From Tetracentron sinense (lineage: Eukaryota > Streptophyta > Magnoliopsida > Trochodendrales > Trochodendraceae): a stretch of 64,000 bases of DNA. Of the stretch, positions 1 to 11,283 are shown piece by piece. Under the pieces are notes generated by a model that saw only the letters and a program-made list of their open reading frames with translations, searched no databases and was not told where the DNA came from. Location of the stretch: positions 26,507,760-26,571,759 of the forward strand of contig CM026557.1 in NCBI GenBank assembly GCA_015143295.1, written 5' to 3'. The number at the start of each line of letters is the position of its first letter. The stretch's first letter is position 1. The translations under genes were made by a program, and so were the position numbers.

Positions 1-1170
1 TGATGCTATCAAAATTGAAGAGTTGGTTGGTTCTCTCCAGACCTATGAGTTGAATCTACACTCATCTAAAAACTTAAATCAATTGCCTTGAAATTCGTCA
101 CTGATAAAAATCGTTTGAAAAGCCTATGTTCAAACACTATGAAAATAAGAAACATCTTAAAAGTGTGGACAGTAAATTCCAAAGTGTTCAGTGTTTTGAA
201 TGTCAAGGTTATGGTCCTATTACCGAAAAATGCTCAAATAATAAGAAATCTAAGAGCAAGACAAGGGATGATAGTGAATTCGAATCTGAAAAATTGGATA
301 GTTCTTCTTGTGAGAAGACTAGGAAATATATGACTTTCACTGATTCCATAAATGGAATTGAAGAATCTTCTTCAAATTTAAATGTGAGTGACCAATATCA
401 TAGTGATGGTGAGAATGATGAAGAGAGTCAACATGACTCTGGTTGTGAGGGAGACATTGAGACAGCTTATGATGAGCTGTATGAGGAATGCCTAAATTTG
501 AAAAATGCTTAAATTTCCTTGACCAAAAATGTCAGATCCATTGAAATGGAAAGAGATGTCTTAGACCAAGTGACTTCTGGGTTGAAAGCTCTTGCGTCGC
601 AGCTTGAGGAAGCGAAGGCTTCCCTACTTGTCAAGACTCAACTTCTTGAATATAATTTACATGTTTGTCTTGATCAAAAGACAAGTCTTGAAATCAAGTT
701 AGCTGATCTTGAGCAAGATCAGAGGTGTGAAGATGAGAAGGGAACTCCATCTACCTCGAACACTGAGTTTGATGCTAAAAGCACCCTCCTACTAAAGGGA
801 AAGACTCTTCTACTTAGAAATTCATTCATACATGTCATAAATGTAGAGTAAAGGGTCATATTAGGCCTTAATGTTCTAAACTTCGGAGTACTCCCAATCA
901 TGGTTTTAGGAACCAAAATAATTTTAATGAGAATCTTCAAAGGAGAGTTGAGGTCCTAGTGGATTCTAGGAAGTTAAATGAGGATATATTGAAAATTTCT
1001 AATAACTCTAGACAGTGGCATAGTCGGGACACTCCTTATGCTAGATATAGAGGAGGAAACGGGAAAATCCATAATGTCTGCCATAATTCTAGGACTCAAT
1101 CTTGGAATAGGAGGACAGGAGGAAGAGGCAAAATGTCTTGTCTGAAACCTCATTTAAAAGGTTAATGACC
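1..1170 (+). pseudogene. Copia-type gag fragment of element X1 (broken)
   Basis: This is the C-terminal part of a copia-like gag, the structural protein that packages element RNA; its N-terminus lies left of the window. The readable frame from 126 carries a CCHC-like zinc knuckle (CFECQGYG, last Cys in TEKC). In it the usual His is replaced by Pro, where the related - strand copy has GHI. An acidic, Ser-rich linker and a predicted coiled-coil stretch (about 519-760) follow. A TAA at 510-512 interrupts the frame. The reading frame shifts before a second knuckle near 833 (CHKC, GHI), which has a stop just before its last Cys. Homology continues to about 1165 (RGGRGKM). The order matches the intact-order gag at 7850-5950 on the other strand. 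The internal region of X1 resumes after 11278. Confidence 0.8.
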
Positions 1171-2699
1171 AAATGGTCAATAAATCTGTTAAAATCATTT
1201 GGGTGAGAAAGGAAGACCAGAAAGGTATCACTTAGTCCATGCCTATCATAGCATAGTGTGTGCTTTTATTGTTATATCTTGTCCTAATGCTATGCTTTTT
1301 GTGTAAACTAATAGTTTTTCTTTGTACTAGTTGTTATTTGTTTTGGTATGTTTTTCTGTTTTACTTATTTTGAAAATTTCAAAAACATTGAAAAACTATA
1401 AAATCCAAAAATATTTTTATCATGTTACCCTTGTTTAACTTGCATAATTTGCATTCCTTATGTGATCTTTATTTCTATACTTGTCCAAGGTTGAACATGA
1501 GTTTGTTGCTGATTAAGGATATAACACCTTCAGTAGTCTCTTGGTTAGGCTTAAAATTAGACTAGTATTATCTTTCACAATTAGAGACGTGTTCATGTGG
1601 TATGCTTTGCACTATCACGTGCATTCTGACTGATTCTATTGAGAGGTTTAATTTCTAATCTGTAGGTGAATGACTTATCCAAAAGTGTGACCTAGGATGA
1701 CCAATCTAGAATGACCATATTGTTAGTCATCCCCATTTTGTGTATCCTACATGAGCAAAAATTGTTGTAATGAAAAGGGCTACCTATTAGGTTAATGTGA
1801 AAGCTATTATTTGGTACAAACAGTAGTAATGACTACCTATGCCAACAAGTTAGGTATCTTTCTGGGTTGCTTGAGTGAAAACCCCTGCTACCAATAGAGA
1901 AGAGCTACCTACCTTGTTAGTGTGAAAACCATCATTGCATAAAAATGAATATGTTTAAATAAAGAACATCAAAATAATTCTTACAAAGTTCGGAGGAATT
2001 TGACAAAAATTAAAAGATGATTTGTTAGTCAAATAAAAATGGATAAATGTGCACTAAATTGTAAAAATCAGCATAATTGGATCTAACTAGGTTTGACTTC
2101 TTAGATTTGAGTCTTCAAGAATCCTCTTAGTGGTTAATGTCATATCCTTGGAAAAGAAAAGAAACCTTGATTTAGTATCTAGTCAGACCATCCCTACACA
2201 CGAAGCTTCACTTTTGAAATGTTCACTAAATGTGACTAAGTGAATTGGCTATGCTTTAGTATTTAGAAAGATTTAGTTCCTCAATCGGACTAATAAATCA
2301 TGTTTTCCATTGGATTTGTAATTTTAAATTACCGTTGCTTGGAATGCTTATGATGTATGTTTGTGTGGCACATGATATTTTTTAGTTTATTATTATGTGT
2401 TTTTTATTTTTAGTTGGCTTGGGCTTTTCTAGCATGAGTTGCCATATCCTTAGGTGGTGTCCTTGGTCTTAGGAGGAGAAGATCAAGTTGAGAAGTTGAG
2501 GGTGGGTTTTTATATTGCTATATTTTGTTTCTTGCCCTGTCGGCCCCAAATTGTCTGCATTTGCTTGGTTATATTGTGATTGCTTTGATATTACATATGC
2601 TTTAAATTGGTATACTTTTGTGATAAGTGATAATGGCTTCCTGCCTACCTTTGGCTTCTCGTGCCAAAAAGGGGGAGAATATTAGGATATTATTTCCCT
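1171..2699 (+). mobile_element. Noncoding internal region of X1, 3' of gag
   Basis: There is no supported gene here. The sequence is the + strand counterpart of 4500-5930 on the - strand, and the two can be matched by eye as an inverted copy. Examples are the paired blocks around 1480-1560 and 5590-5660, and around 2460-2500 and 4690-4730. It contains a purine run (AAAAAGGGGGAGAA) near 2667. No protease, integrase or reverse transcriptase can be read, so the element family looks gag-only. X2 is inserted at 2700. Confidence 0.7.
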
Positions 2700-4210
2700 T
2701 GAAAAATCAAACAATTCGGTGTACCTCAAATCAAGGTTTGAGTTGAGAACTCACAAAGTCAAGGGGATGGTTAGGGCTTCCTGTAAGTCTATCTACCCTT
2801 TTTGATGTTTTAACAATTAAGTTATTAAGTTAAGGGATGATGTACTTTAAGTGCAGAAAATAGAAAGCCAAGAAAACCAACACACAAGGATTTTTACGTG
2901 GAAACCCTTCCGGGAAAAACCGCGGGACCTAGTCAGCCATGAGAATCCACCAAGACAAAGTAAACAAGAACTTACAAAACTCGAACTTGACTTCTTTCGG
3001 ACTCGACACTTCGATCCTTTAGTTCTTAGTCCTCCACACCTCGAAAAGTCATCACGTACTCACAAATCCCGTGATCAGCCATAGCCGCTCGTACTTCTCT
3101 TTGTATCTCGAAAACAGTTCACGATCTTCCGATCGATCTCCGTCAATGACGGCTTCGGATTCCACCGACCAATTCACACATCCACGATCCGTCTTGAATC
3201 AATCTCCTTCGCAAAAGTTCTGAAATACTCCGGCCAAGGTGTTCTATCCAGAACAGGTTGATGGTTTGAAAAAAATAATACCAAGATGGACCCCTTCAAA
3301 GGACAAGTCCAAACAAGCAAAATTCAAACTTTGGGCTTGCAAACTCTAGGTTTTATGCGCTAACAAAGGAAAGGAGAACAATAAGATTCCCGAGTGTTTA
3401 TGGACTCTAGAAGGACTTAAAAACCTTCTCAATACTTCCCCAAAGTTCTACACCACGAGCTAGGTGGGTTCCCAATATATAGAAGATCAAAAACCATGTT
3501 TTGGAAGTTGCTACAGTTGATTAAAAACCCAAAATAGGCAAAATATCGACTAAGGAAAGGTTTTAGTCAAAATCCCATATCAGGGTCGACCCTGGGAGAT
3601 AGTTGGGTCAACCCAAGTGTGCAGTTTGATCGACCGTACCATCCTCCAAGGTCGACCCTCACTTTTCTTAGTCTTTGCCAATTTGCACCATATAAATATC
3701 CATATACCCAGGGTTGACCCTCAATGGTCAGGGTCGACCTTGAGGTGCAAAACTGAAATTAAAACTTTGGTTTTGGGTCTTGCACCCACCACAAAAGTTG
3801 TAGATCTTTTAGAAACGTGGTCGTTTTGACATATTATGGAGCAAAATCTGAGCTACAGTTTGGGAGATATGCCCAAAACAAGCACCCTTGGTTTTTGAAA
3901 ATAATTTCAGAATTTTAAAGTTGTTTTGCACTACTTATCTCATCACCTAGGGTTCGTATGGTTAGTATAGGACACTTACCACCTAAGGCAACATGTTAGG
4001 ATTATTCTAAGTCGATTCCCACCTATGGTATCATGGTATCTAGGTCACTTACCATCCTATGAAGGAAATGATCAAACCGAGTCTTCAATGGTCTTCAACT
4101 TCAATTGTCGTGGATGCTTGGGGTTAATGACACAAGATACACAACTAGACACCTAGACTCACTTGTTTTGACACCGGAATATGCCAACACAAAAAAACAT
4201 GGACTTTACC
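2700..4210 (-). repeat. 3' LTR of X2
   Basis: The + strand reads TGAAAAATCAA at the left and GGACTTTAC at the right. It is nearly collinear with 7909-11278 once the nested LTR there is removed. It carries a cluster of GGGTCGACCC-type palindromes at about 3580-3745. Confidence 0.85.
3575..3745. repeat. Palindrome cluster in X2 3' LTR
   Basis: Several perfect or near-perfect 10-bp palindromes of the form GGGTCGACCC, with variants GGTCGACCCT and GGGTTGACCC, lie within about 170 bp. The same cluster occurs in the 5' LTR at 10655-10812. Confidence 0.75.
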
Positions 4211-4223
4211 ATCTCCCCCTTTG
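4211..4223 (-). other. Polypurine tract of X2
   Basis: On the - strand this reads AAAGGGGGAGAT directly before the 3' LTR. It is the expected second-strand primer position, and the same tract precedes the X1 LTR at 11561-11573. Confidence 0.8.
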
Positions 4224-5949
4224 GTAATTCTGTGGCAAAACCAAACTGAAGTACATGACTTGACACAAACACATCAAAACGGTGAATTAGGACATTACAT
4301 GACTCCAACACAATTTCATAACTCCAATGGACTAATAATCTTAAATTAAGTCATTGAATCTCTTTGTCAATTAAAATTAGTCTGCTAAAACCCTGTACCT
4401 GCACATGCTCATAAAAAAAACACTCAGTGAAGCATGTGTGGAATATAAAAATAAATGAGCACGGGTAATGCAAGGAATGTACTGAACTTGAGAAATTATA
4501 CCCAACATTCTCCCCCTTTTTGGCACAATTACCAAAGGTAATCATGATGCCAATATCACAAAGAAATATACCAGTTTAACACATGTTAAATATTAAGGCA
4601 ATCACAGTACAACCTAATAAATACAGACAATGAGGGGACTTAAGAGCTGGGAACAAGATAGAAATATAAAGCACAAAGTCCCCCTCAACAACTCAAATTG
4701 ATCTTCTCCCCCTAAGATCAAGGATACCACCAAAAACAGGGCACTTATGCTAGAAAGGCCCATGCCAAACAAAAAAGAAATACACAAAAAAAATATCATG
4801 GGGCACACAAATATGCATCAAAAGCATTCCAAGCAGTAGTAATTTAAAATTACAAATCCAATGAAGAGCATGATTAGTTAGTCCAACTGAGGATACACAT
4901 CTAACTAAATCTCACAGAATGCTAAATCATAGCCAATTCACTTAGACACATTTAGTGAACATTTCAAAAGTGAAGCATTGTGTGTAGTGGTGGTCTGACA
5001 AGATACTAGATCAAGGTTTCTTTCCCTTTCCAAGGATATGACATTAACCACTAAGGGGACTCCCGGACATATACATCATAGAATTCAAACCTAGTTAGAT
5101 CTAGATATGCTGATTTTTTACATTTTAGTGCTCCTGTATCCATTTTATTTTTCTTTTATTTTTGGTCAAATACCTCCAAATATCGTAAGATTTCTTTTGA
5201 TGATCTTTATCTGATCATATCTTTTCATGCAATGATGGCTTTTACACTATCTAGGTAGGTAGTCCTAGTCATTGGCAGTAGGGGCTTTCACTCTAGTGAC
5301 CCAGATAGATACCTACTGTCCGCCTAGGTAGCCATTTCATACTGTTTGCATCCAATAGTGACTTTCACACTATCCCAGTAGGTAGCCCTTTTCATTGCAA
5401 CAATTTAAGCTCATGGAGGATACACAAAATGGGGATGACTAACAAATATGGTCATTCTAGATTGGTCATCTAAGGTCACACTATTGGGATAAGCCATACA
5501 CCTACAGATTGGAAAATAGACCTCTCAATAGAATCAGTTAGAGTGCATGAATAAGTCTCTAACTATTCAAGATAAAATCGGTCTAATTTTCAGCCTAAAC
5601 AAAAGACTATGAAGGTGATATATCCTCAATCAGCAACAAACTCATGTTCAACCCTAGACAAGTATAGAAATAAAGATCACACAAGGAATGCAGATCATGC
5701 AACTCAAACGGGGGCAACATGATAAAAATATTTTTGGATTTTAGGGTTTTTCGATTTTTTGGATTTTTCAAAATAAAGAAAACAGAAAAACATACCAAAG
5801 CAAATAAACACTAGTAAAAAAAATACTAGTATACACAAATAGCATAGCACAAAGACAAGATAGAACACTAACAGCACACCCTACGCTATGACAAGCACCG
5901 GCTAAGTGAAGCCTTTCAGGTCTTCCTTTCTCACCCAAACGGTTTTAGA
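4224..5949 (-). mobile_element. Noncoding internal region of X2, between gag and the polypurine tract
   Basis: No coding potential beyond short chance frames was seen. It contains a second purine block (- strand AAAAAGGGGGAGAAT, near 4510-4525) about 300 bases before the true polypurine tract. It pairs as an inverted copy with 1171-2699 and 11284-11573. Confidence 0.6.
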
Positions 5950-7865
5950 AGTTTGATTGACCATTTGGTCTCTAACCATTTCAGTTGAGATAGGTATGAC
6001 ATTTTGCCTCTTCCTCCTGTTCCTCCTTTTCCAGGATTGAGTCCTAGAATTATGGCGGACATTGTGGTTCTCCCCGTTACCTCCTTTATATCTAGCATAA
6101 GGAGTGTCATGACCATGCCACTATCTAGAGTTGTGAGCAATTTTCATCACATCTTTACACAAACTCCTAGACTTCTCCGGTAGGACCTCAACTCTTATTT
6201 GAAGATTCTCATTAAAGTTGTTGTGGTTCTTAAAATCATGATTGGGCATTCTTCGAAGTTTAGGACATCGAGGCTTAATATGACCCTTCACTCCACAGTT
6301 ATGACATGTATGAATGAATTTCTGAGTTAATACCAATTGAAAAAATAAATTCGGTGAATCCCTTTAGTATGAGGGCACCTGTTAGCACCAGGCTTAGTGT
6401 TCGAGGTGGATGGAGTTCCCTTCACATCTCCACACCTCTGATTTTGCTCAAGATCAGCCAACTTGATTTCATGACTTGTCTTTTCATCAAGACAAACATG
6501 TAAATCAGATTCAAGAAGTTGAGTCTTGGCAAGAAGGGAAGCCTTCTCTTAGTCAAGTTGTGACACAAGAGCTCTCAACCCCAAAACCACTTGGTCTAAG
6601 GCATCTTTTTCCATTTCAATAGATTTGATCTTTTTAGACATGGAAAACTGAACCTTTTTCAGCTTTAGGCATTCTTGAAATAGTTCATCATAGGCTGCCT
6701 CAAGGTCTCCCTCAATATCAGAGTCATTCTGACTCTCATCATCCTCCTCACCATCACTACAGTGTTGGTTACTCAACACTTTTGAAGAAGATTCCTCAAT
6801 CCCAGATAAGGATGCAATGAAGGCCACATAACCCCTAGTCTCCTCACAAGAAGAACTATCTAATTCCTTAGATTCAGATTCACTGTCATCCCTTGCCTTG
6901 CCCTTAAATCTTTTCTTATTATAGTATTCAGCGGTAATATGGCCGTAGCCTTGACATTCATAGCATTGAACACCTTGGGATTTCTTGTCCACACTTCTAA
7001 AATATTTCTTGTTTTCAAAGTGCTTGGACTTGGGCTTTTCAAAAGATTTTTGTCATTTCGGGTTAAATCTCTTTTTCAGTTTCAAAAATTTTCTAAATTT
7101 CTTGGCAAATAAAGCCAACTCTTCTTCTTCATCTTTAGAGTCACTATCTGAACCATCTATGGATTCCTTGACGGACTTCAAGGCAATGGATTTTGGGTTC
7201 TTAGATGGGTTCAGATTTAACTCATAGGTTTGGAGAGAACCAACCAACTCTTCAAGTTTGAGAGCATCAACATTTTTGCTCTCCTCGATGGCGGTAACCT
7301 TCGATCGAAATCTCTCAGGTAGAGATCTTAAAATTTTTCTAACAATTTTTGACTTACGAATTCTTTCCCCTAAATTGAAACTAGAGTTGACAATGTCACT
7401 CAGATTAGCATAAAAACTGTCAAAGGTTTCATTATCATCCATCATCAATTTTTCAAACTTAGAGGTAAGCATTTAAAGTTTGGAGATCTTAACAATTGTA
7501 GTCCCTTCATGGGTAATTTGAAGAATGTCTCATGCCTCCTTCGAAGTGTCACATTTAGAAATACGTCGAAATTCTTCGAGTGTGACAGTGGCGAAGATTG
7601 CATTTAGACTCTTGCTATTCCATCTACAACTTTCAAGTTCCCCATTGATCCATTCAGAAGAAGGTTTAGGGATGGTTTGGTCATCTATAGTCTTTGTTGG
7701 ATGGGTCCAACATTGTTCAATGGAGAACTATACACTTTCGTCTAATGATTTTAGAAATGCTCTCATTCGAGCTTTCTAATAGGCATAATTATTCCCATCA
7801 AATAATGAGGGACAGGAGATGGATCCTCCCTCTCTTTGGAGATTCATATTCACCGATAATATGAG
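5950..7865 (-). pseudogene. Copia-type gag of X2 (broken)
   Basis: This copia gag is the nucleocapsid/capsid precursor. The N-terminus reads near 7810 as FDGNNYAY followed by a stop, then KARMRAFL, the typical start of the copia gag domain. A long open stretch (7472-7053) covers the UBN2-like capsid region (NETFDSFYANL, KILRSLPERF, ALKLEELVGSL). A charged linker follows, then a first zinc knuckle at about 6960 (CYECQGYGHI) whose last Cys is replaced by Tyr. An acidic Ser-rich stretch and coiled coil come next, and a second, intact knuckle lies near 6300 (CHNCGVKGHIKPRC). Stops and frame changes separate the pieces, for example after 7053 and near 6360. No pol follows. Confidence in the family is high; the exact start is uncertain. 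Confidence 0.85.
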
Positions 7866-7894
7866 ACAAGATCACAATAAAAGTTAGTGAACCC

Positions 7895-7906
7895 ACTCTG
7901 ATACCA
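7895..7906 (-). other. Primer-binding site of X2 (initiator tRNA-Met type)
   Basis: On the - strand this reads TGGTATCAGAGT, two bases after the 5' LTR end. It matches the usual plant copia initiator-Met primer site (TGGTATCAGAGC) except for the last base. Confidence 0.85.
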
Positions 7907-8196
7907 ATTGAAAAATCAAACAATTCGGTGTACCTCAAATCAAGGTTTGAGTTGCGAACTCACAATGTACAACCCCAAATCCGCATTTCACTAAGTAGTG
8001 AATAGTATGTGAATATTGCTAAAGTGTGGTTTTGTACACTAACAGGCCTTATGTTAATATACGAGTTTGGATTTATGGCGTGCATGTTCTAGTAGGTCTA
8101 TATATCCTTAAGGAGTGTGCTTAAAGCATAAAAGAGTGTTGGAATGGGATTGGAGGAGATTCAAGTAGTGGAAACAAGGTTTTACAGCAAAACAGG

Positions 8197-8392
8197 GGAT
8201 CATCGATCGCTCGGTGCTATCCTCCGATCGACCGGTCCTCTACCGATTAATCGGTAGCTATTGACTAGTTAACTTTTTTGTATGGGGAAAAATTCCAGAG
8301 AGGGGGTTTTCAACCGATCGACCGGTTGAAACCACCGATCGACCGGTAACCACCGATCGCTCGGTCTGTACCACTGATCAATCGGTTATACG
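8197..8392. repeat. GATCG palindrome cluster in Ya
   Basis: At least six short palindromes or near-palindromes occur in about 195 bp, for example CGATCGACCGGT, ACCGATTAATCGGT and ACCGATCGCTCGGT. They lie about 230-425 bases from the LTR start, just upstream of TATAAA at 8453. Confidence 0.8.
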
Positions 8393-9340
8393 CAGATTTT
8401 CTTCATTAAGGGTGTTTAAGACTTTAGCCATCACCCTTTGCCTATATAAAGGCTTGTTCGTGCCTTAGGGAAACCCTTAGTGCATTGCTTTTGAAGGATT
8501 TTGAGAGGAGAAGAAGGAGAGGAGCTTGGTGGTTGTTCAAGCCTGAAGGAAGATCAAGTCCTTCCATTCCTTTGGTGTTTCTCTACCAAGAACTCAAGGT
8601 TCTTGCTTATTCAAGCCTTTGGGAATCAAAGTCTTTGATTTCACCAAGGTAGATACACTTTACTACCAATCTTGCAATACTACTAAGTTACTAAATATTG
8701 TTCTTCTTAATCTCTTCTATGCATATATCTCGATTAGAAGGGTGTGAAAGGATGTTGTTTGTATACTTGGATGTAAGTTATTTTTATGATGCACTCTAAG
8801 TGTTTGATGAAATGTCTCTAAGAGTTTTTGGGTGTCAAAATATGCTAGTACTCTTGTATGCTCATATGCTCGCATGTCCCGCATGAACCGAAGTTTTCCA
8901 TGGATTTCTCAAAGTTACAAAAGGGTTTTTCAACAAATGACTTATAAAGAATGATTCTAAGCAACTCTATGATTTGTCTAAGATCGGTTCACAAGCTCTA
9001 AGGATCATGATACACATTGACAGGAACTCCATGATATCTCTATGATCGTCTCACAAGCTCTAAGGATCACAAATGAAATGCTCTAAGATCTCTATGGTAT
9101 TGGCTCTATGGTTTTGCTCTAAGCTCTATGTCTCTATGGATCATAATTGACTCTAAGTAACTCCATGAACTCACAAGGCTATGATTATCGAATGACTCAC
9201 ATGGTTATGGTTTTGGTTTCGGATTTCGGATTTCATCACATATGCTATACATGGTTTCTACGCTTTGATATGCTTTAAGGATTTCAGTCTCCATGATTCG
9301 CATGTTCTATGCTATAAGTGCTTTATTGTTATTAGTTTTA

Positions 9341-9386
9341 TACGCTGAGTATTCCACGCTCAGCCGATATTTGTTATCAATGGCAG
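9341..9386 (+). other. Splice-acceptor-like block in Ya
   Basis: The block reads TACGCTGAGTATTCC, then GCTCAGCCGATAT, then TGGCAG followed by GT. CTGAG and CTCAG resemble branch points, and GCAG resembles a 3' splice site. Matching blocks sit just before the small ORF in the other Y LTRs (25174-25219, 26219-26262 and 39825-39863). Confidence 0.45.
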
Positions 9387-9520
9387 GTGCTCGGGCTCCG
9401 TTTGATCTATGTGACATGGAACCATGGGTAGTGGAAAAGTACTTCGACCCAAAGCCTTCCATGAATCACTACCAGGACGATGATTCAGTAGATAGGTGTC
9501 GAGACTTTGATTTCTGTTGA
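9380..9520 (+). CDS. Conserved 46-aa small ORF in LTR Ya
   Basis: The function is unknown. The ORF encodes 46 residues starting MAG and ending DFDFC followed by a stop. It contains EPWV at residues 14-17 and a run of acidic residues, with no signal peptide or membrane segment in the 46-aa form. Two other Y LTRs encode 46-residue products with the same core (EPWV, EEY, and a C-terminal D-aromatic-C before the stop): 25043-25183 and 26088-26228, both on the - strand. The reading frame is open upstream of this ATG to 9293, but that part is not conserved. The start codon overlaps a splice-acceptor-like GCAG, so the real coding exon may begin at 9387 instead. It could be an exon of an element transcript rather than a free-standing peptide. 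Confidence 0.45.
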   Translation: MAGARAPFDLCDMEPWVVEKYFDPKPSMNHYQDDDSVDRCRDFDFC

Positions 9521-11283
9521 TCGCCTTAGGAAGATACAGTATTTTGTTATATGAGAATGGGACTTGTCCACTCCACCTTTTGGATTCTCACTTATGTATA
9601 TTTTGGTTGGTTCCTACTTGGACTAAGTTATAGGAGTATTTGCTTTACTTCCGCTATGTTTAGTGTTTTTTTTTCCGTTGTGCATTGTATATCATTTCTG
9701 CTATGTATGTTCAGGTACTCTAACAGGTTTCCATGTGTGCCTTATGGATCATATCGGAGGTATGATACGGCGGTCACGAGTCAAAGTATCCCTAACTCCT
9801 AGGGGGTATTTTGGGTGCCGACACACAAAGTCAAGGGCATGGTTAGGGCTTTCTATAAGTCTATCTACTCTTTTTGATGTTTTAACAATTAAGTTATTAA
9901 GTTAAGGGATGATGTACTTTAAGTGCAGAAAATAAAAAGCCAAGCAAACCACAACACAAGGATTTTTACGTGAAAACTCTTCCAGGAAAAACCACGGGAC
10001 CTAGTCCAACCATGAGAATCCACTAAGACAAAGTAAACAAGAACTTACAAGACTTGAACTTGACTCCTTCGGACTCGACACTTCGATCCTTCAATTCTTA
10101 GTCCTCCACGCCTCGAAAAGTCATCACATACTCATAAGTCCCGTGATCAACCGCAGCCGCTCTTACTTCTCTTTGTGTCTCAAAAATAGTCCACGATCTT
10201 CCGATCGATCTCCGTCAATGACGGCTTTAGATTCCACAAACCAATTCACACATCCACGATCCGTCTTGAATTGATCTCCTTCGCAAAGGCTCTAGAACAC
10301 TTCGGCCAAGGTGTTTTATCCAGAACGGGTTGATGGTTTGATAAAAATCAATACCTAGATGGACTCCTTCAAAGGACAAGTCCAAACAAGCAAAATTCGA
10401 ACTTTGGGCTTGCAAATTCTAGGTTTTATGCACTAACAAAGGGAAGGAGACAATAAGATTCCTGAGTGTTTATGAACTCTAAAAGGAGTTAAAAACCTTT
10501 TCAATACTTCCCCAAAGTTCTACACCACGAGCTAGGTAGGTTCCCAATATATAGAAGATCAAAAACCATGTTTTGGAAGTTGCTAAAGTTGATTAAAAAC
10601 CCAAAATAGGCAAAATATCGACTAAGGAAAGGTTTTAGGCAAAATCCCATATCAGGGTCGACCCTGGGAGATAGTTGGGTTGACCCAAGTGTGCAGTTCG
10701 GACGAACGAACCATCCTCCAGGGTCGACCCTCACTTTCCTTAGTCTCTGCCAATTTGCACCATATAAAAATCCTTATACCCAGGGTCAACCCTCAATGGT
10801 CAGGGTAGACCTTGAGGTGCAAACCTAAAATTAAAACTTCGTTTTTCGGTCTCGCACCCTTCATGAAAGTTCTAGCTCTTTTCGACTCGGTCGTTTTGAC
10901 ATATTATGGAGAAAAATCCGAGCTACGGTTTGGAAGATATGCCCAAAACAAGCACCCTTGGTTTTTTGTAAATTTTCAGAATTTTTAAGTTGTTTTGCAC
11001 TACTTATCTCATCACCTAGGGTCCGTATGGTTAGTCTGGGACACTTACCACCTAAGGCAACATGTTAGGATTATTCTAAGTCGATTCCCACCTATGGTAT
11101 CATGGTATCTAGGTCACTTACCATCCTATGAAGGAAATGATCAAACCGAGTTTTCAATGGTCTTCAACTTCACTTGTCGTGGATGCTTGACAGCAATGAT
11201 ACAAGATACACACCTAGACACCTAGACTCACTTGTTTTGACACCGGAATATGTCAACACAAAAAAAATGGACTTTACATCCTA

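Larger units (their letters stand above)
7966..9823 (+). mobile_element. Solo LTR, family Y (copy Ya)
   Basis: This 1858-bp sequence begins TGTACAACCCC and ends GGTGCCGACA. It is flanked by the 5-bp duplication CACAA (7961-7965 and 9824-9828), and the empty site is visible in the other X2 LTR near 2750. There is no internal region or primer site, so it is a solo LTR. In order it carries a palindrome cluster (8197-8392), a promoter-like TATAAA (8453-8458), short repeats around CTCTATG (about 8990-9190), a splice-acceptor-like block (9341-9386) and the conserved 46-codon ORF (9380-9520). Confidence 0.9.
2700..11278 (-). mobile_element. Family-X copia-like element X2, gag-only, complete with both LTRs
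   Basis: Read on the - strand the order is: 5' LTR (11278 to 7909), primer site (7906-7895), gag (about 7850-5950), noncoding DNA, polypurine tract (4223-4211) and 3' LTR (4210 to 2700). LTRs start TG and end CA, apart from a T-to-G change at the first base of the 3' LTR (position 4210). Without its nested insertion the 5' LTR is about 1507 bp, against 1511 bp for the 3' LTR. The internal region is only about 3.7 kb and encodes gag alone, so movement would need enzymes from a relative. It is inserted into its own relative X1. The flanking duplication is imperfect (TCCCT at 2695-2699, TCCTA at 11279-11283). X1 internal sequence resumes at once on the right (AGTTCAGTACATT). Confidence 0.85.
7909..11278 (-). 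repeat. 5' LTR of X2, interrupted by a solo Y LTR
   Basis: The segments 7909-7965 and 9829-11278 together match the 3' LTR at 2700-4210. The interruption is 7966-9823, flanked by CACAA on both sides. The palindrome cluster is at 10655-10812. Confidence 0.85.

Noticed and set aside
9293..9379. Upstream extension of the Ya small ORF, which would add a hydrophobic N-terminus
   Set aside because: The extension (MIRMFYAIS onward) is not shared with Yb or Yc; only the part after the acceptor-like block is conserved.
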